From an uncultured Eubacteriales bacterium (GTDB taxonomy: Bacteria > Bacillota > Clostridia > Christensenellales > Aristaeellaceae), in contig CACYZW010000036.1 in the NCBI GenBank assembly GCA_902778995.1, positions 1 to 32,109 of the forward strand: 32,109 bases of DNA, in the 5' to 3' direction. Each line of letters begins with the position of its first letter. Positions within the stretch are counted from its first letter, which is position 1. Shown piece after piece: positions 6,848 through 14,232 of the stretch. The notes under the pieces are model-generated. The model did no database searches. It worked only from the letters and a program-made list of their open reading frames with translations, and had not been told where the DNA came from. The translations under genes and the position numbers were made by a program.

Positions 6848-7882
6848 ATGCAAACCCAGCTTCTCCCCGTCACCCCCTCCGCCCTCGCCCTGGCGGGGAC
6901 GCTCATCCGCGCCGGCGAGCTGGTGGCCTTTCCCACCGAAACCGTGTACGGCCTGGGGGCGGACGCTCTGAACGCCGATGCCGTAAAGCGCATCTTCGAG
7001 GCCAAAGGCCGCCCGGGCGACAACCCGCTGATCGTCCACATCAGCGCTGTCGAACAGCTTTCCCCGCTGATCGCAGGCGCGCCCTCTCCCACCGCCCGGC
7101 GCCTGATGGACGCCTGCTGGCCCGGCCCGATGACACTGATCTTCCCCAAATCCGAGCGCATACCGGCGGCCGTGACCGCAGGGCTCGACACCGTGGCCGT
7201 GCGCTTTCCCGTCCATCCGGCGGCGCAGGCGCTGATCGACGCCGCCCGGAGGCCCGTCGCCGCGCCCAGTGCCAACCGCTCCGGGCGGCCCAGCCCCACC
7301 GCCGCCGCCCACGTCATGGAGGACATGGCGGGGCGCATACCGCTGATTCTGGACGGCGGCCCCTGCGACGTGGGCCTGGAATCCACGGTCATCGACGTCA
7401 CCGGCGAAACGCCCCGAATCCTGCGTCCCGGCGGCGTCACTCCCGAGCGCATCGCCCAAATCTGCGGCGATGTCCAGGTGGACGACGCCGTCCTGCGCCC
7501 GCTCCGGGAGGGCGAAAGGCCCCGAAGTCCCGGCATGAAATACCGCCACTACGCCCCATCCGGCGCGCTGACCATCGTGCAGGGCGAACCTGGCGCCGTC
7601 GTCGCCGCCATCCGCCGGATGTACGACGACGCCCTGACCGATGGCAGGCGTCCGCTGATCCTGGCCCTCACCCACCGCCTCCCCGCCTATGGCGACCGGC
7701 GCTGCCTGCCCCTGGGCGACAGCGCCGATGAGATGGCCCGCGCCATGTTCGCCGCCCTGCGCCAGGCCGACGCCCTTGACGCCGACATACTTTTTTCCGA
7801 GGCGGTCCCCGCCGAGGGTGTGGGGCTGGCGGTCATGAACCGCCTGGAGCGCGCCGCCGGATTTAACATCGTCAGCGTCTGA
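6848..7882 (+). CDS. tsaC: L-threonylcarbamoyladenylate synthase (Sua5 type)
   Basis: 344 aa, the long Sua5 architecture. Residues about 10-205 are the YrdC catalytic domain (AFPTETVYGLGADAL; KRIFEAKGRPGDNPLIVHI; AAPSANRSGRPSPT), which makes threonylcarbamoyl-AMP from Thr, bicarbonate and ATP for t6A37 of ANN-decoding tRNAs. A linker containing SPGMKYRHYAP (the Sua5 connection motif) leads to the C-terminal Sua5 domain. ATG 6848 follows AAAGGAAG. It closes the translation cluster, in the position usual for Clostridia. Confidence 0.94.
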   Translation: MQTQLLPVTPSALALAGTLIRAGELVAFPTETVYGLGADALNADAVKRIFEAKGRPGDNPLIVHISAVEQLSPLIAGAPSPTARRLMDACWPGPMTLIFPKSERIPAAVTAGLDTVAVRFPVHPAAQALIDAARRPVAAPSANRSGRPSPTAAAHVMEDMAGRIPLILDGGPCDVGLESTVIDVTGETPRILRPGGVTPERIAQICGDVQVDDAVLRPLREGERPRSPGMKYRHYAPSGALTIVQGEPGAVVAAIRRMYDDALTDGRRPLILALTHRLPAYGDRRCLPLGDSADEMARAMFAALRQADALDADILFSEAVPAEGVGLAVMNRLERAAGFNIVSV

Positions 7883-7892
7883 CAGTTTACAC

Positions 7893-7901
7893 TGGTATAA
7901 T
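7893..7901 (+). promoter_or_regulatory. Extended -10 promoter for the first secreted CxxC protein
   Basis: TGGTATAAT is a perfect extended -10. No good -35 lies 17 bp upstream (the region is the tsaC 3' end). Transcription from here would begin near 7908 and run through the stem-loop repeat at 7931-7989 before reaching the start codon at 8021. Confidence 0.5.
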
Positions 7902-7930
7902 CTGTTAGCCCAATACATATGCTATATTAT

Positions 7931-7989
7931 GGATTAACCGTATGATGCGCATGTTGCATGACTGCACGACTCGATTATACGGTATATCC
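7931..7989. repeat. Small inverted-repeat element in the leader of the 8021 gene
   Basis: The ends GGATTAACCGTATGAT and ATTATACGGTATATCC pair over 14 of 16 positions. The 18-nt core ACTGCACGACTCGATTAT (7961-7978) is identical, on the other strand, to that in the elements at 19292-19309 and 19694-19711. Relative to those copies the stem has changed in pairs (C-G to U-A, A-U to U-A), so the fold is kept while the sequence drifts. It lies between promoter and start codon and ends about 30 nt before the ATG. Confidence 0.75.
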
Positions 7990-8020
7990 CTGAATATAGA
8001 CATTTGAAAGGAGAATACCC

Positions 8021-8647
8021 ATGAACAAAAATATCATCCGCATTCTGTGCGCCATGCTGGCGCTGCTGGTGATCGCCTCCGCTGCCGCCCTGGCCGCCAC
8101 GGAGACAAAGACCTACAAGACCTATGAACCGCTGGACGCCCAGTACCACACCGTCATCGAGGAGACCTGGGTCTACCCCATCGTCAACGGCAAAGCCGGC
8201 TCCGGCAAGCCCGCCAGCGACAACAGCCTGGGCTCTGGCAAGCCCTCCGGCAGCAATTCCTACAAGGAGCTCCACACCTTTGAAAACGGCGTGTGCATTC
8301 ACTGCGGCTACGCCTCCGAGACCTTCACCAACGCCATGGGCATCGTGCTGGTCAAGGGCATGCCCGCCGCCGACGTGCTGAAGCAGGTCGTCAACGCCAT
8401 CCCCGCCGGCTCGGACAAGGCTTTCGTGGACGTCACCGTGGACGCGGGCGACAACCTGCTTGGCCTGGTTGAAAACAACGGCGCTCAGGCGAACTTCATC
8501 CCGGCGCTGGCCGCCTTCCCCGCGCAGACCGTGGACGGCGTCCCCAGCAATGTGGTGACCCTGACCTACACCGACGCGCAGGGCAAGCCCGTCGTGGAAA
8601 ATTACGCCTTCAGCACCGCTGACGCCACTCTGGTCAAGCTGTACTGA
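8021..8647 (+). CDS. Secreted CxxC protein, paralogue 1
   Basis: 208 aa. Residues 1-26 are a Sec signal peptide (MNKNIIRILC then a hydrophobic core, cleavage near ALA-AT). The exported part begins with YEPLDAQYHTVIEETWVYPIV, has a Gly/Ser/Lys linker (57-80), then HTFENGVCIHCGY with Cys92 and Cys95, and a C-terminal domain ending FSTADATLVKLY. The H-x-(F/Y)-x-x-G-x-C-x-x-C-G pattern is common in clostridial surface proteins and may bind zinc; the role here is unknown. The ribosome binding site AAAGGAG precedes ATG 8021. The paralogue at 9269 shares the layout and has a nearly identical 3' end, which suggests duplication with later gene conversion. Confidence 0.8.
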   Translation: MNKNIIRILCAMLALLVIASAAALAATETKTYKTYEPLDAQYHTVIEETWVYPIVNGKAGSGKPASDNSLGSGKPSGSNSYKELHTFENGVCIHCGYASETFTNAMGIVLVKGMPAADVLKQVVNAIPAGSDKAFVDVTVDAGDNLLGLVENNGAQANFIPALAAFPAQTVDGVPSNVVTLTYTDAQGKPVVENYAFSTADATLVKLY

Positions 8648-8658
8648 TGCATTTTGTC

Positions 8659-8692
8659 AACCGGCCATGCTCCGAAGAGAGCATGGCCGGTT
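8659..8692 (+). terminator. GGCCATGCTC hairpin after the first secreted protein
   Basis: A 14-bp perfect stem AACCGGCCATGCTC/GAGCATGGCCGGTT with loop CGAAGA, 11 nt after the stop codon. Unlike its copy at 9055 it is not followed by a T-run (CAGGATG follows), so termination may be weak. Confidence 0.6.
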
Positions 8693-8698
8693 CAGGAT

Positions 8699-9050
8699 GT
8701 TGACAAAGTCAACAGACTGCAGGCCGCTGAAAAAGGCTGCAAGGCAAGGCGGCAAGCCTGCAAAAAAGGGAGTTTACCCCGTCGTAAATGACCGCATTTT
8801 GCAGGCGACGCCAACACGGCAAGCAGAAAATCCTTCCGCTCTAGAGTGTGTTTCTAAATGCGGGGAGATGCAGTTTCGGATGGATTTGACTGCATTTCAA
8901 GGCGCTTTTCCGCTGCTTTAGTGGACCCTAAGGCAAGGAAAAGCAACACAGAAATGCAGTCAAAGACGCCGAAAATGCACTTCAGGCATTTTTGAAACCC
9001 ACTCTAATTCTTTCGGAAGGATTTTCTGCGTTTGCGGCCTTTGTCAGCGG
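8699..9050. repeat. Compound inverted-repeat block between the secreted paralogues
   Basis: No gene is visible. The block holds a perfect hairpin GTTGAC-AAA-GTCAAC (8699-8713); a hairpin with arms GCCTGCAAAA (8756-8765) and TTTTGCAGGC (8797-8806) enclosing TTTAC/GTAAA (8773-8788); and a 207-bp imperfect palindrome, 8823-9029, with perfect 16-bp ends GCAGAAAATCCTTCCG/CGGAAGGATTTTCTGC and arms of about 100 bp that align throughout. Outside it, CCGCTGAAAAAGGCTGCAA (from 8724) is matched in inverted orientation by sequence at about 9031-9049. This looks like a non-autonomous, MITE-like element or nested elements. Confidence 0.7.
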
Positions 9051-9054
9051 TCTG

Positions 9055-9093
9055 AACCGGCCATGCTCCGAATGGAGCATGGCCGGTTTTGTT
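9055..9093 (+). terminator. Second copy of the GGCCATGCTC terminator
   Basis: A 15-bp perfect stem AACCGGCCATGCTCC/GGAGCATGGCCGGTT, loop GAAT, followed by TTGTTTG. The stem is nearly identical to the hairpin at 8659. The pair flanks the inverted-repeat block, and this copy has the better U-tract, so it may be the original terminator of the 8021 gene displaced by an insertion. Confidence 0.7.
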
Positions 9094-9227
9094 TGAACAA
9101 GGGCAGCAGCGGGGCCTGCGCCGCATCTGCTCACCATTCAGAACAGGTTTCGTATAAACCGTTACTCATGCGTCTATTCGGTTTCATTGCGGCATTTAAC
9201 ATTTTCATAACCATCCTTTTCATACAT

Positions 9228-9238
9228 TGTGCTATACT
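9228..9238 (+). promoter_or_regulatory. Extended -10 promoter for the second secreted CxxC protein
   Basis: TGTGCTATACT gives TGC plus -10 TATACT. No convincing -35 is seen. Start expected near 9245, close to the GTG start at 9269, so the leader is short. The rest of 9094-9227 shows no gene. Confidence 0.45.
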
Positions 9239-9268
9239 GATGGAAAATTTTTGAAGGGAGATAATACT

Positions 9269-9979
9269 GTGACCAAACTTACTATCAGAACGCTTTGCAT
9301 GCTGGTGGCGCTGCTGCTGGTGTCATCCGCATTCGTATGTCTGGCTGAGACCGAGACGGAAACCGTCATTTCAGGCTATGAGCCTATTAACGCGGTGTCC
9401 CACACCGTCTTTACCGAGACCTGGGAATATCCCATTGTCGACGGCGAGCGCGGCTCCGGCAGGCCCATCGACGAGGGTTCCTATGTTGAACCCCATACCT
9501 TCGATGGTGACAAATGCATCTACTGCGGCTATGTGCTTCCCGAAATCGTTGACTCTGAAGACGATGACGACGATGACGACGACGATTCCAAGCCGACTAC
9601 GACCGAGACCACGACCACGACCACGACTGAAGAGACGCCCGCAGCGGAGAACAGCTTCACCAATGCCGCCGGTATCGCGATCACCAAGGGCATGCCCGCT
9701 GCCGTTGCGCTGAAGAATGTCTTCACCGCCCTCCCCGCCGATACGCAGATCAACTTCAGCAACGTGAGCGCTGAAGTGGCCGACGCGCTGATGGCGGCCA
9801 TCAACAACAACGCCACCGCTGCAGAGCTCCTTGACGTTCTGAAGAACTTCCCCGTCAAGGTTGTCGACGGCGTCGAGTGCTACGTCGTGTCCATCTCCTA
9901 CGTCGACGCAAACGGCAATACCGTGGTCGAGAATTATGCCTTCAGCACCGCTGACGCCACCCTGGTCAAGCTGTACTGA
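9269..9979 (+). CDS. Secreted CxxC protein, paralogue 2, with Asp run and Thr linker
   Basis: 236 aa from GTG 9269, 8 nt after AAGGGAG; the in-frame upstream ATG has no ribosome binding site and would spoil the signal peptide. The signal peptide (1-26, cleavage near CLA-ET) is followed by YEPINAVSHTVFTETWEYPIV, HTFDGDKCIYCGY (Cys83, Cys86), nine consecutive Asp (98-106), a Thr-rich stretch (110-120), and the C-terminal domain shared with the 8021 protein (SFTNAAGIAITKGMPAAVAL; end FSTADATLVKLY). The acidic plus Thr insert replaces nothing in paralogue 1 and looks like an expanded flexible or ion-binding spacer. Function unknown. Confidence 0.8.
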   Translation: MTKLTIRTLCMLVALLLVSSAFVCLAETETETVISGYEPINAVSHTVFTETWEYPIVDGERGSGRPIDEGSYVEPHTFDGDKCIYCGYVLPEIVDSEDDDDDDDDDSKPTTTETTTTTTTEETPAAENSFTNAAGIAITKGMPAAVALKNVFTALPADTQINFSNVSAEVADALMAAINNNATAAELLDVLKNFPVKVVDGVECYVVSISYVDANGNTVVENYAFSTADATLVKLY

Positions 9980-9988
9980 TGAATTGCC

Positions 9989-10025
9989 AACAGGGCCATG
10001 CTTTTAAGAGCATGGCCCTGTTTTT
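9989..10025 (+). terminator. Terminator after the second secreted protein
   Basis: A 14-bp stem AACAGGGCCATGCT/AGCATGGCCCTGTT with loop TTTAAG and a T-run. Its core GGCCATGCT is shared with the hairpins at 8659 and 9055. Confidence 0.88.
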
Positions 10026-10148
10026 GCGGCGGCGGCTTTCACGCCGCCACGGCGTCTCCCCTTCCCTATTTCGCCTGCGCCGGTCATTTTTTCCTTTCCC
10101 CGCGCACAAACTGAACCGATGGTCATTTTGAAACCGGAGGTTTTTTTC

Positions 10149-11384
10149 ATGCGCAAAATCGCTACCGCGCTGCTGCTGTCCGCCCTGCTGCTGTGCGTAC
10201 CCCTGACGGCGCGCGGCCAGGAGATCGACCTGTCCCCCACCCCTGCGGCCACCGCAGCCCCCAAGCCCCTGCGCCTGCCGCCCGTCTCCCAGGGCCCGCT
10301 GCTTGAGACGCCGCCCCTGCATCCCGATTGCGCCGCAGTGCTGCTGATGGAGGCGGACAGCGGCCAGATCATCTTCCAGATGAATGCCGATATCCCCCGC
10401 CCGGTCGCCAGCGTCACCAAGGTGATGACCATACTGCTGACCCTGGAGCAGATTGACGCGGGCCGGCTGTCCCCCCAGGACGTGGTCACCGTGTCCGAGA
10501 GCGCTGCGGGCATGGGCGGCAGCCAGGTGCTGTTGGACGTGAACGAGCGGCAGACGGTGGACACGCTGCTGCGCTGCATGATCGTCGGCAGCGCCAACGA
10601 CGCCGCCGTGGCCCTGGCCGAGGCCATGTACGGCAGCGAAGCGCTGTGCGCCGAGGCCATGAACCGCCGCGCCGAAGCGCTGGGCATGACCGGCACCCAC
10701 TTTGAAAACTGCACGGGCCTTCCCGCTCGGGGCCAGCAGACCACCGCCCGGGACGTGGCGATCATGTCCCGTCAGATGTTCGCCCATCCCCGCTATTTCG
10801 ATCACTCCGCCGTGTGGATGGAGGACATCGACCACGGGGACGGCCGCGTCACCCAGCTGGTGAATACCAACAAGCTGCTCAGGCTGTGCGACGGCTGCGA
10901 CGGGGGCAAGACCGGCTCCACTGACGAGGCGGGCTACTGCGTATCCGCCACCGCCAAACGGGGCGACATGCGCCTGATCGCCGTGGTGCTGGGCGCGTCC
11001 TCGGGCAGGCAGCGCTTCGCCATTGCCCGGGAAATTCTGGAATACGGCTTCGCCAACTATCGGAAATACCCCGTCGCCGTCCGCGGCACAAGGGTCAGGG
11101 GCCGCCTTCCCGTCACCGGCGGCACGGAGGCGGGCGTCGCCCTGATGCTGGACGGCGATCTGACGCTGCTGATGAACAAGGGCGACCAGCGGCAAATCCA
11201 GCTCGTCCCCGATCTTCCCGAATCCATGCCCGCCCCCGTGGAAGCCGGTCAGGTCGTCGGCCACGTCGCCGTCGCCGTCGACGGGCGCACCGTCGCCCAG
11301 ATCCCCGTGGTCGCCTGTGAGGCCGTCCCGGTCAAATCCCTCGGGATCGGGCGCATCCTGCAACGCTGGATCGCGGAAATGTGA
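10149..11384 (+). CDS. dacA: D-alanyl-D-alanine carboxypeptidase (PBP5/DacF family)
   Basis: 411 aa. It trims the terminal D-Ala from peptidoglycan pentapeptides outside the membrane. Signal peptide 1-23 (ALLLSALLLCVPLTARGQ), a Pro/Ala linker, then the peptidase S11 domain with nucleophile motif SVTK (88-91), SAN (148-150) and KTG (254-256). A β-rich C-terminal domain follows (about 300-395), and the end GRILQRWIAEM could be the amphipathic membrane anchor of this family. ATG 10149 follows ACCGGAGG; the upstream in-frame ATG lacks a ribosome binding site. I see no clear promoter in 10026-10148. Confidence 0.93.
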   Translation: MRKIATALLLSALLLCVPLTARGQEIDLSPTPAATAAPKPLRLPPVSQGPLLETPPLHPDCAAVLLMEADSGQIIFQMNADIPRPVASVTKVMTILLTLEQIDAGRLSPQDVVTVSESAAGMGGSQVLLDVNERQTVDTLLRCMIVGSANDAAVALAEAMYGSEALCAEAMNRRAEALGMTGTHFENCTGLPARGQQTTARDVAIMSRQMFAHPRYFDHSAVWMEDIDHGDGRVTQLVNTNKLLRLCDGCDGGKTGSTDEAGYCVSATAKRGDMRLIAVVLGASSGRQRFAIAREILEYGFANYRKYPVAVRGTRVRGRLPVTGGTEAGVALMLDGDLTLLMNKGDQRQIQLVPDLPESMPAPVEAGQVVGHVAVAVDGRTVAQIPVVACEAVPVKSLGIGRILQRWIAEM

Positions 11385-11556
11385 TACGAGGGGACGGATG
11401 AACGGCAGCGGCGCAACCTGCCGCCATGCCGAGAGGCGCCGGTGGGCCACCCACCCGGCACAGCGCATCGCTTCGTACCTGGGCGGGCGGCGCATCGACG
11501 CCCCTGCAACGGGTCATGGTCGCGCAGCGCATGTATTTGCGCCTTATTCCCTGACC
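11385..11556. other. Convergent gap between dacA and the aldolase gene
   Basis: A GC-rich spacer without a gene. A hairpin GCCGGTGGG-CCA-CCCACCCGGC (11438-11459, one bulged C) is present but has no T-run on either strand, so it is not a convincing intrinsic terminator. Confidence 0.4.
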
Positions 11557-12456
11557 TCAGTCCTGTTCCCCCTCCAGGTTCGCCGCGACAACCGCCATCA
11601 CCCGCTTCCCCGCTTCCGCATCCAGCGCCCTGAAGGGCCTTCTCGGGGCGCCCACGGGCACGCCCATCCCGGCCAGCACATACTTGATGGCGGGAATCAG
11701 ACCCGCCTCGCACAGCGCGGCCATGATGTTGTTGGCCTTGATTTGCAGCGCCCGCGCCGCTTCGACCTGATGCGCCATAAACAGCCGGTATATGCGATGG
11801 TAGTGGGGAAACATGAAGTTGAACGTGCTGCCGATGGAGCCGTCCGCCCCCAGCGCGAGCCCCGCCGCCATCGTCTCATCGTAGCCGTTCATCACGACCA
11901 GCGCCGGGTTCAGCGCCCTGATGCGCTCCAGCTGGTAAACCACCTGGTTGGTGTGCTTCACGCCCATGATGAAGTCGCTCTGAAACAGCCGCCGGGTCAC
12001 CGGATCCGACAGGTCAAAGGGCCGATTCGTGTTTCCGGGGAAGTTGTAGATCAGCACCGGCATGCCTGCGGCCTGGGCGATGTCCGCGTAATAGGCGTAG
12101 ACCTCCCGGCTGCCGAAGCCGTAATAGAAGGGCGGCGTCGCGGCGATGGCGTCGTAGCCCAGCGCTGCGGCCCGGCGGGCGAAAGCCTCGGCTTCGCGGG
12201 TCGCTATCGCGCCCACATGGGCCGTCAGAAAGACCTCGCCCTTCAATTCCGCCGCGGCCTCGAACACCTGCAGCCGCTCTTCGTGGGCCAGCAGAAAGCA
12301 TTCCGCCGAGCTGCCCCCGATGAAGAAGCTCTCCGCGCCCTGCCCCATGTTCCAGCGCATCAGCCGCAGCAGCGCTCCGGCGTCCACTCCGCCGTCCGCG
12401 CCAAAGGGCGTCACCGTCGCGGGCACCACCCCGCAGAGCATTTTCGGTTTGGCCAT
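11557..12456 (-). CDS. DapA/NanA-family class I aldolase, probably N-acetylneuraminate lyase-like
   Basis: 299 aa in the (β/α)8 dihydrodipicolinate synthase/N-acetylneuraminate lyase family. The carboxylate-binding loop is GGSSAE (family: GGSTGE), the catalytic tyrosine is in LIYNFPGNTNRP, and the Schiff-base lysine is in FIMGVKHTNQ, closer to the GVKxT of sialate lyases than the IKEAS of DapA. Sialic acid cleavage to ManNAc and pyruvate is therefore a reasonable guess, but no nan genes are adjacent and other 2-keto-acid aldolases fit equally well. ATG 12456 follows GGAGGG; upstream in-frame codons lie in the promoter region. It stands alone, divergent from the 12694 gene. Confidence 0.78.
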   Translation of the reverse strand: MAKPKMLCGVVPATVTPFGADGGVDAGALLRLMRWNMGQGAESFFIGGSSAECFLLAHEERLQVFEAAAELKGEVFLTAHVGAIATREAEAFARRAAALGYDAIAATPPFYYGFGSREVYAYYADIAQAAGMPVLIYNFPGNTNRPFDLSDPVTRRLFQSDFIMGVKHTNQVVYQLERIRALNPALVVMNGYDETMAAGLALGADGSIGSTFNFMFPHYHRIYRLFMAHQVEAARALQIKANNIMAALCEAGLIPAIKYVLAGMGVPVGAPRRPFRALDAEAGKRVMAVVAANLEGEQD

Positions 12457-12533
12457 GATTTTCCCTCCACTCTGATTATTCCGGGCGACGCCTTCCATGC
12501 GAAGTCCCTGCCCTGTCGAAATAATTTTGCAGC

Positions 12534-12562
12534 ATTCTATCATTTTCAATTCCGGCTGTCAA
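12534..12562 (-). promoter_or_regulatory. Promoter of the aldolase gene
   Basis: Minus strand -35 TTGACA (12562-12557), 17-bp spacer, -10 TAGAAT (12539-12534): five or six matches in each hexamer. It faces away from the promoter at 12614, with a 10-bp tandem repeat between them. Confidence 0.8.
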
Positions 12563-12577
12563 TACGTCGCATCACCG

Positions 12578-12597
12578 AAATACATACAAATACATAC
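12578..12597. repeat. 10-bp tandem repeat between divergent promoters
   Basis: AAATACATAC occurs twice in direct tandem (12578-12587 and 12588-12597), between the aldolase -35 and the -35 of the 12694 gene. It could be a binding site spaced by one helical turn. Confidence 0.5.
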
Positions 12598-12613
12598 ATG
12601 ACCATTTTTACAG

Positions 12614-12642
12614 TGGACAGATCGCCTGAAATCAGTTATAAT
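12614..12642 (+). promoter_or_regulatory. Promoter of the 12694 membrane protein gene
   Basis: -35 TGGACA (12614-12619), 17-bp spacer, consensus -10 TATAAT (12637-12642). Confidence 0.8.
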
Positions 12643-12693
12643 AGGGTCAGTGCTTTTGTCGGACGCGGATTATGATTGGTGAGGAAATGCCCT

Positions 12694-13170
12694 ATGAATA
12701 AGCAGCTCATGAAAAAGCGGTTCAACCTGATCTGTAGTGTCATCGCCCTGTTCTGTGTCATATCGATGTATATGCCGGTCATCGCGCCCCGTTACCCCGC
12801 AGATCAATACTACGCCCCTCCAGGGAGCTACGAAAGCGAATACTTCTATACCGGCGAATACTACTGCGCCCGTGAATACTGGAGCATGACGCACTTTGTA
12901 TTCTCCGACAACAGCGTCGTCATGCGCGTGTCTTTGTCCCTGCTTCAGGCGATGCTCATGCTCTGGGCGCTGTTGAGCGTTCGCTCAGAGGCGCAAAGGA
13001 TCGGGCTGATTATCTCGATCGCAAACCTGGCCGTGACCGCCTTTGTCCTCATTAGCATGCTGAGGGTGATGGGAAGCTGTCAATGGGGCGTGTTCACGAT
13101 CATATCGCTGGTGACGATTGCGGCGGTGCCCCTCGCCGCCGGCAGCGACTCCCTCCAGTCCGCGCAATAG
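12694..13170 (+). CDS. Hypothetical four-helix membrane protein
   Basis: 158 aa from ATG 12694, 9 nt after GAGG; an in-frame TTG at 12676 is less likely. Four hydrophobic segments are visible: about 9-30 (FNLICSVIALFCVISMYMPV), 75-93, 101-122 and 129-149. Between the first two is a Tyr/Glu-rich loop with many aromatic residues (YYAPPGSYESEYFYTGEYY), probably outside the cell. I recognise no family. It converges on the DUF3810 gene with a 32-bp gap that shows no terminator. Confidence 0.7.
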   Translation: MNKQLMKKRFNLICSVIALFCVISMYMPVIAPRYPADQYYAPPGSYESEYFYTGEYYCAREYWSMTHFVFSDNSVVMRVSLSLLQAMLMLWALLSVRSEAQRIGLIISIANLAVTAFVLISMLRVMGSCQWGVFTIISLVTIAAVPLAAGSDSLQSAQ

Positions 13171-13202
13171 CGAAAAACAGGATAAGCGATTCGCTGGGGC
13201 GA

Positions 13203-14129
13203 CTAACCCGCCAAATACCCCACCAGCGCGGCGTAATCGCCCCGAATCAGCGAAAGACGGCGGGGATGGCGGGGCTCGATGTCCCCGCCACAGGCCGCAT
13301 AGACGCGCGCAAGCGCGCCTTTCATTTTTTGGCCCGTCCTCCGCCAGGCGGCCTCGTCCCGGCAGCGCAGCAGGCCCATCGCGTAACGCAGGGCCCAAAG
13401 CCGGGCGGAATCGGCGAAGGGGCCGCCCGCCTCCAGGCAGCGGTTCCAGGCGGCGATATTGGCCGCGCCCTCATCGGCGATGCCGGACAGGTGCATGAGC
13501 TCGTGCACGGCGGTGAAGGGAAGCAGCGGGACAGGCTCGGCGGCATCCACCAGGGCCTCGCCGGTGAGCGGAACGAACAGTCCCCAGGCGCGGGACAGCG
13601 CCATCCATTCGGGATAGCGGGCGGCCTTGACGGCGCATCCCGGCATGTCAGCGGCCTCCGCCGCCCGGGCGAGGATGTCCGGCGGGCCGGGAAAGGCCAG
13701 CGGGGCGTCGTTCAGCGCCCCAATCAGCGCATCGCACAGCAGAGCCAGCCGGCCATCGTCGGTCTGCGGCACGGCGGCAATGGGCTGGGCGCAGGCGGGC
13801 GCCCAGAACAGCGCGAACGCGCCGACCACAGGCAGCGCCGCGCACGCAAGCGCCCGAAGCCATCCCCGCAGAGGCCGAAGGCAGCGGCTTCGACATGCGC
13901 GAAAGGCCGCGCGCAGCAGCGCCCACAGGGCGACGCCGGTCAGCAGCAGCGCCAATGGCTCCGCCACCGGAAAGGGAATCCGCGCAGTCAGCCGGTGCAG
14001 CGCGTTCATGGCGGGAATGGAGGCGGCGTTCAATGCGGCGCGGGCGAAGTCGGGGCGGGCGCAACAGGCAGGGACAAACAGGACAGGCGCGGCGAGCGCC
14101 AGGGCGAACAATCGGTGCTTTTGTGTCAT
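13203..14129 (-). CDS. DUF3810-family membrane protein with zincin motif
   Basis: 308 aa. Three N-terminal membrane segments (about 6-25, 50-75, 93-113) are followed by a soluble domain with HELMH at 209-213 and a downstream acidic residue in GIADEGAANIAAW (Glu220), matching the HExxH...E pattern of DUF3810. A membrane-anchored metallopeptidase activity is plausible but unproven. ATG 14129 follows CGGGAG; the ATG 18 nt upstream is weaker. Composition is very rich in Ala and Arg. Confidence 0.75.
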   Translation of the reverse strand: MTQKHRLFALALAAPVLFVPACCARPDFARAALNAASIPAMNALHRLTARIPFPVAEPLALLLTGVALWALLRAAFRACRSRCLRPLRGWLRALACAALPVVGAFALFWAPACAQPIAAVPQTDDGRLALLCDALIGALNDAPLAFPGPPDILARAAEAADMPGCAVKAARYPEWMALSRAWGLFVPLTGEALVDAAEPVPLLPFTAVHELMHLSGIADEGAANIAAWNRCLEAGGPFADSARLWALRYAMGLLRCRDEAAWRRTGQKMKGALARVYAACGGDIEPRHPRRLSLIRGDYAALVGYLAG

Positions 14130-14179
14130 GGGCGCGATCTCCCGCATGCTTGGGGTAAGGCGTATGCCTTTCGCCCACC

Positions 14180-14209
14180 ATTATCGCATATTACGGGCAC
14201 AAACCGCAA
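14180..14209 (-). promoter_or_regulatory. Possible promoter of the DUF3810 gene
   Basis: Minus strand -35 TTGCGG (14209-14204), 18-bp spacer, -10 GATAAT (14185-14180) preceded by TGC, an extended -10. Confidence 0.45.
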
Positions 14210-14232
14210 AGGTAATAATTTACATTATGGCT

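Noticed and set aside
7954-7981. TTGCAT-16-TATACG as a promoter for the 8021 gene
   Set aside because: Both hexamers fall inside the conserved stem-loop repeat and are explained by it; the extended -10 at 7893 is better.
11385-11556. Possible relation between the GC-rich dacA downstream spacer and the GC-rich interior of element A
   Set aside because: Shared words such as GCGCATCG are short, and no longer alignment could be found on either strand.
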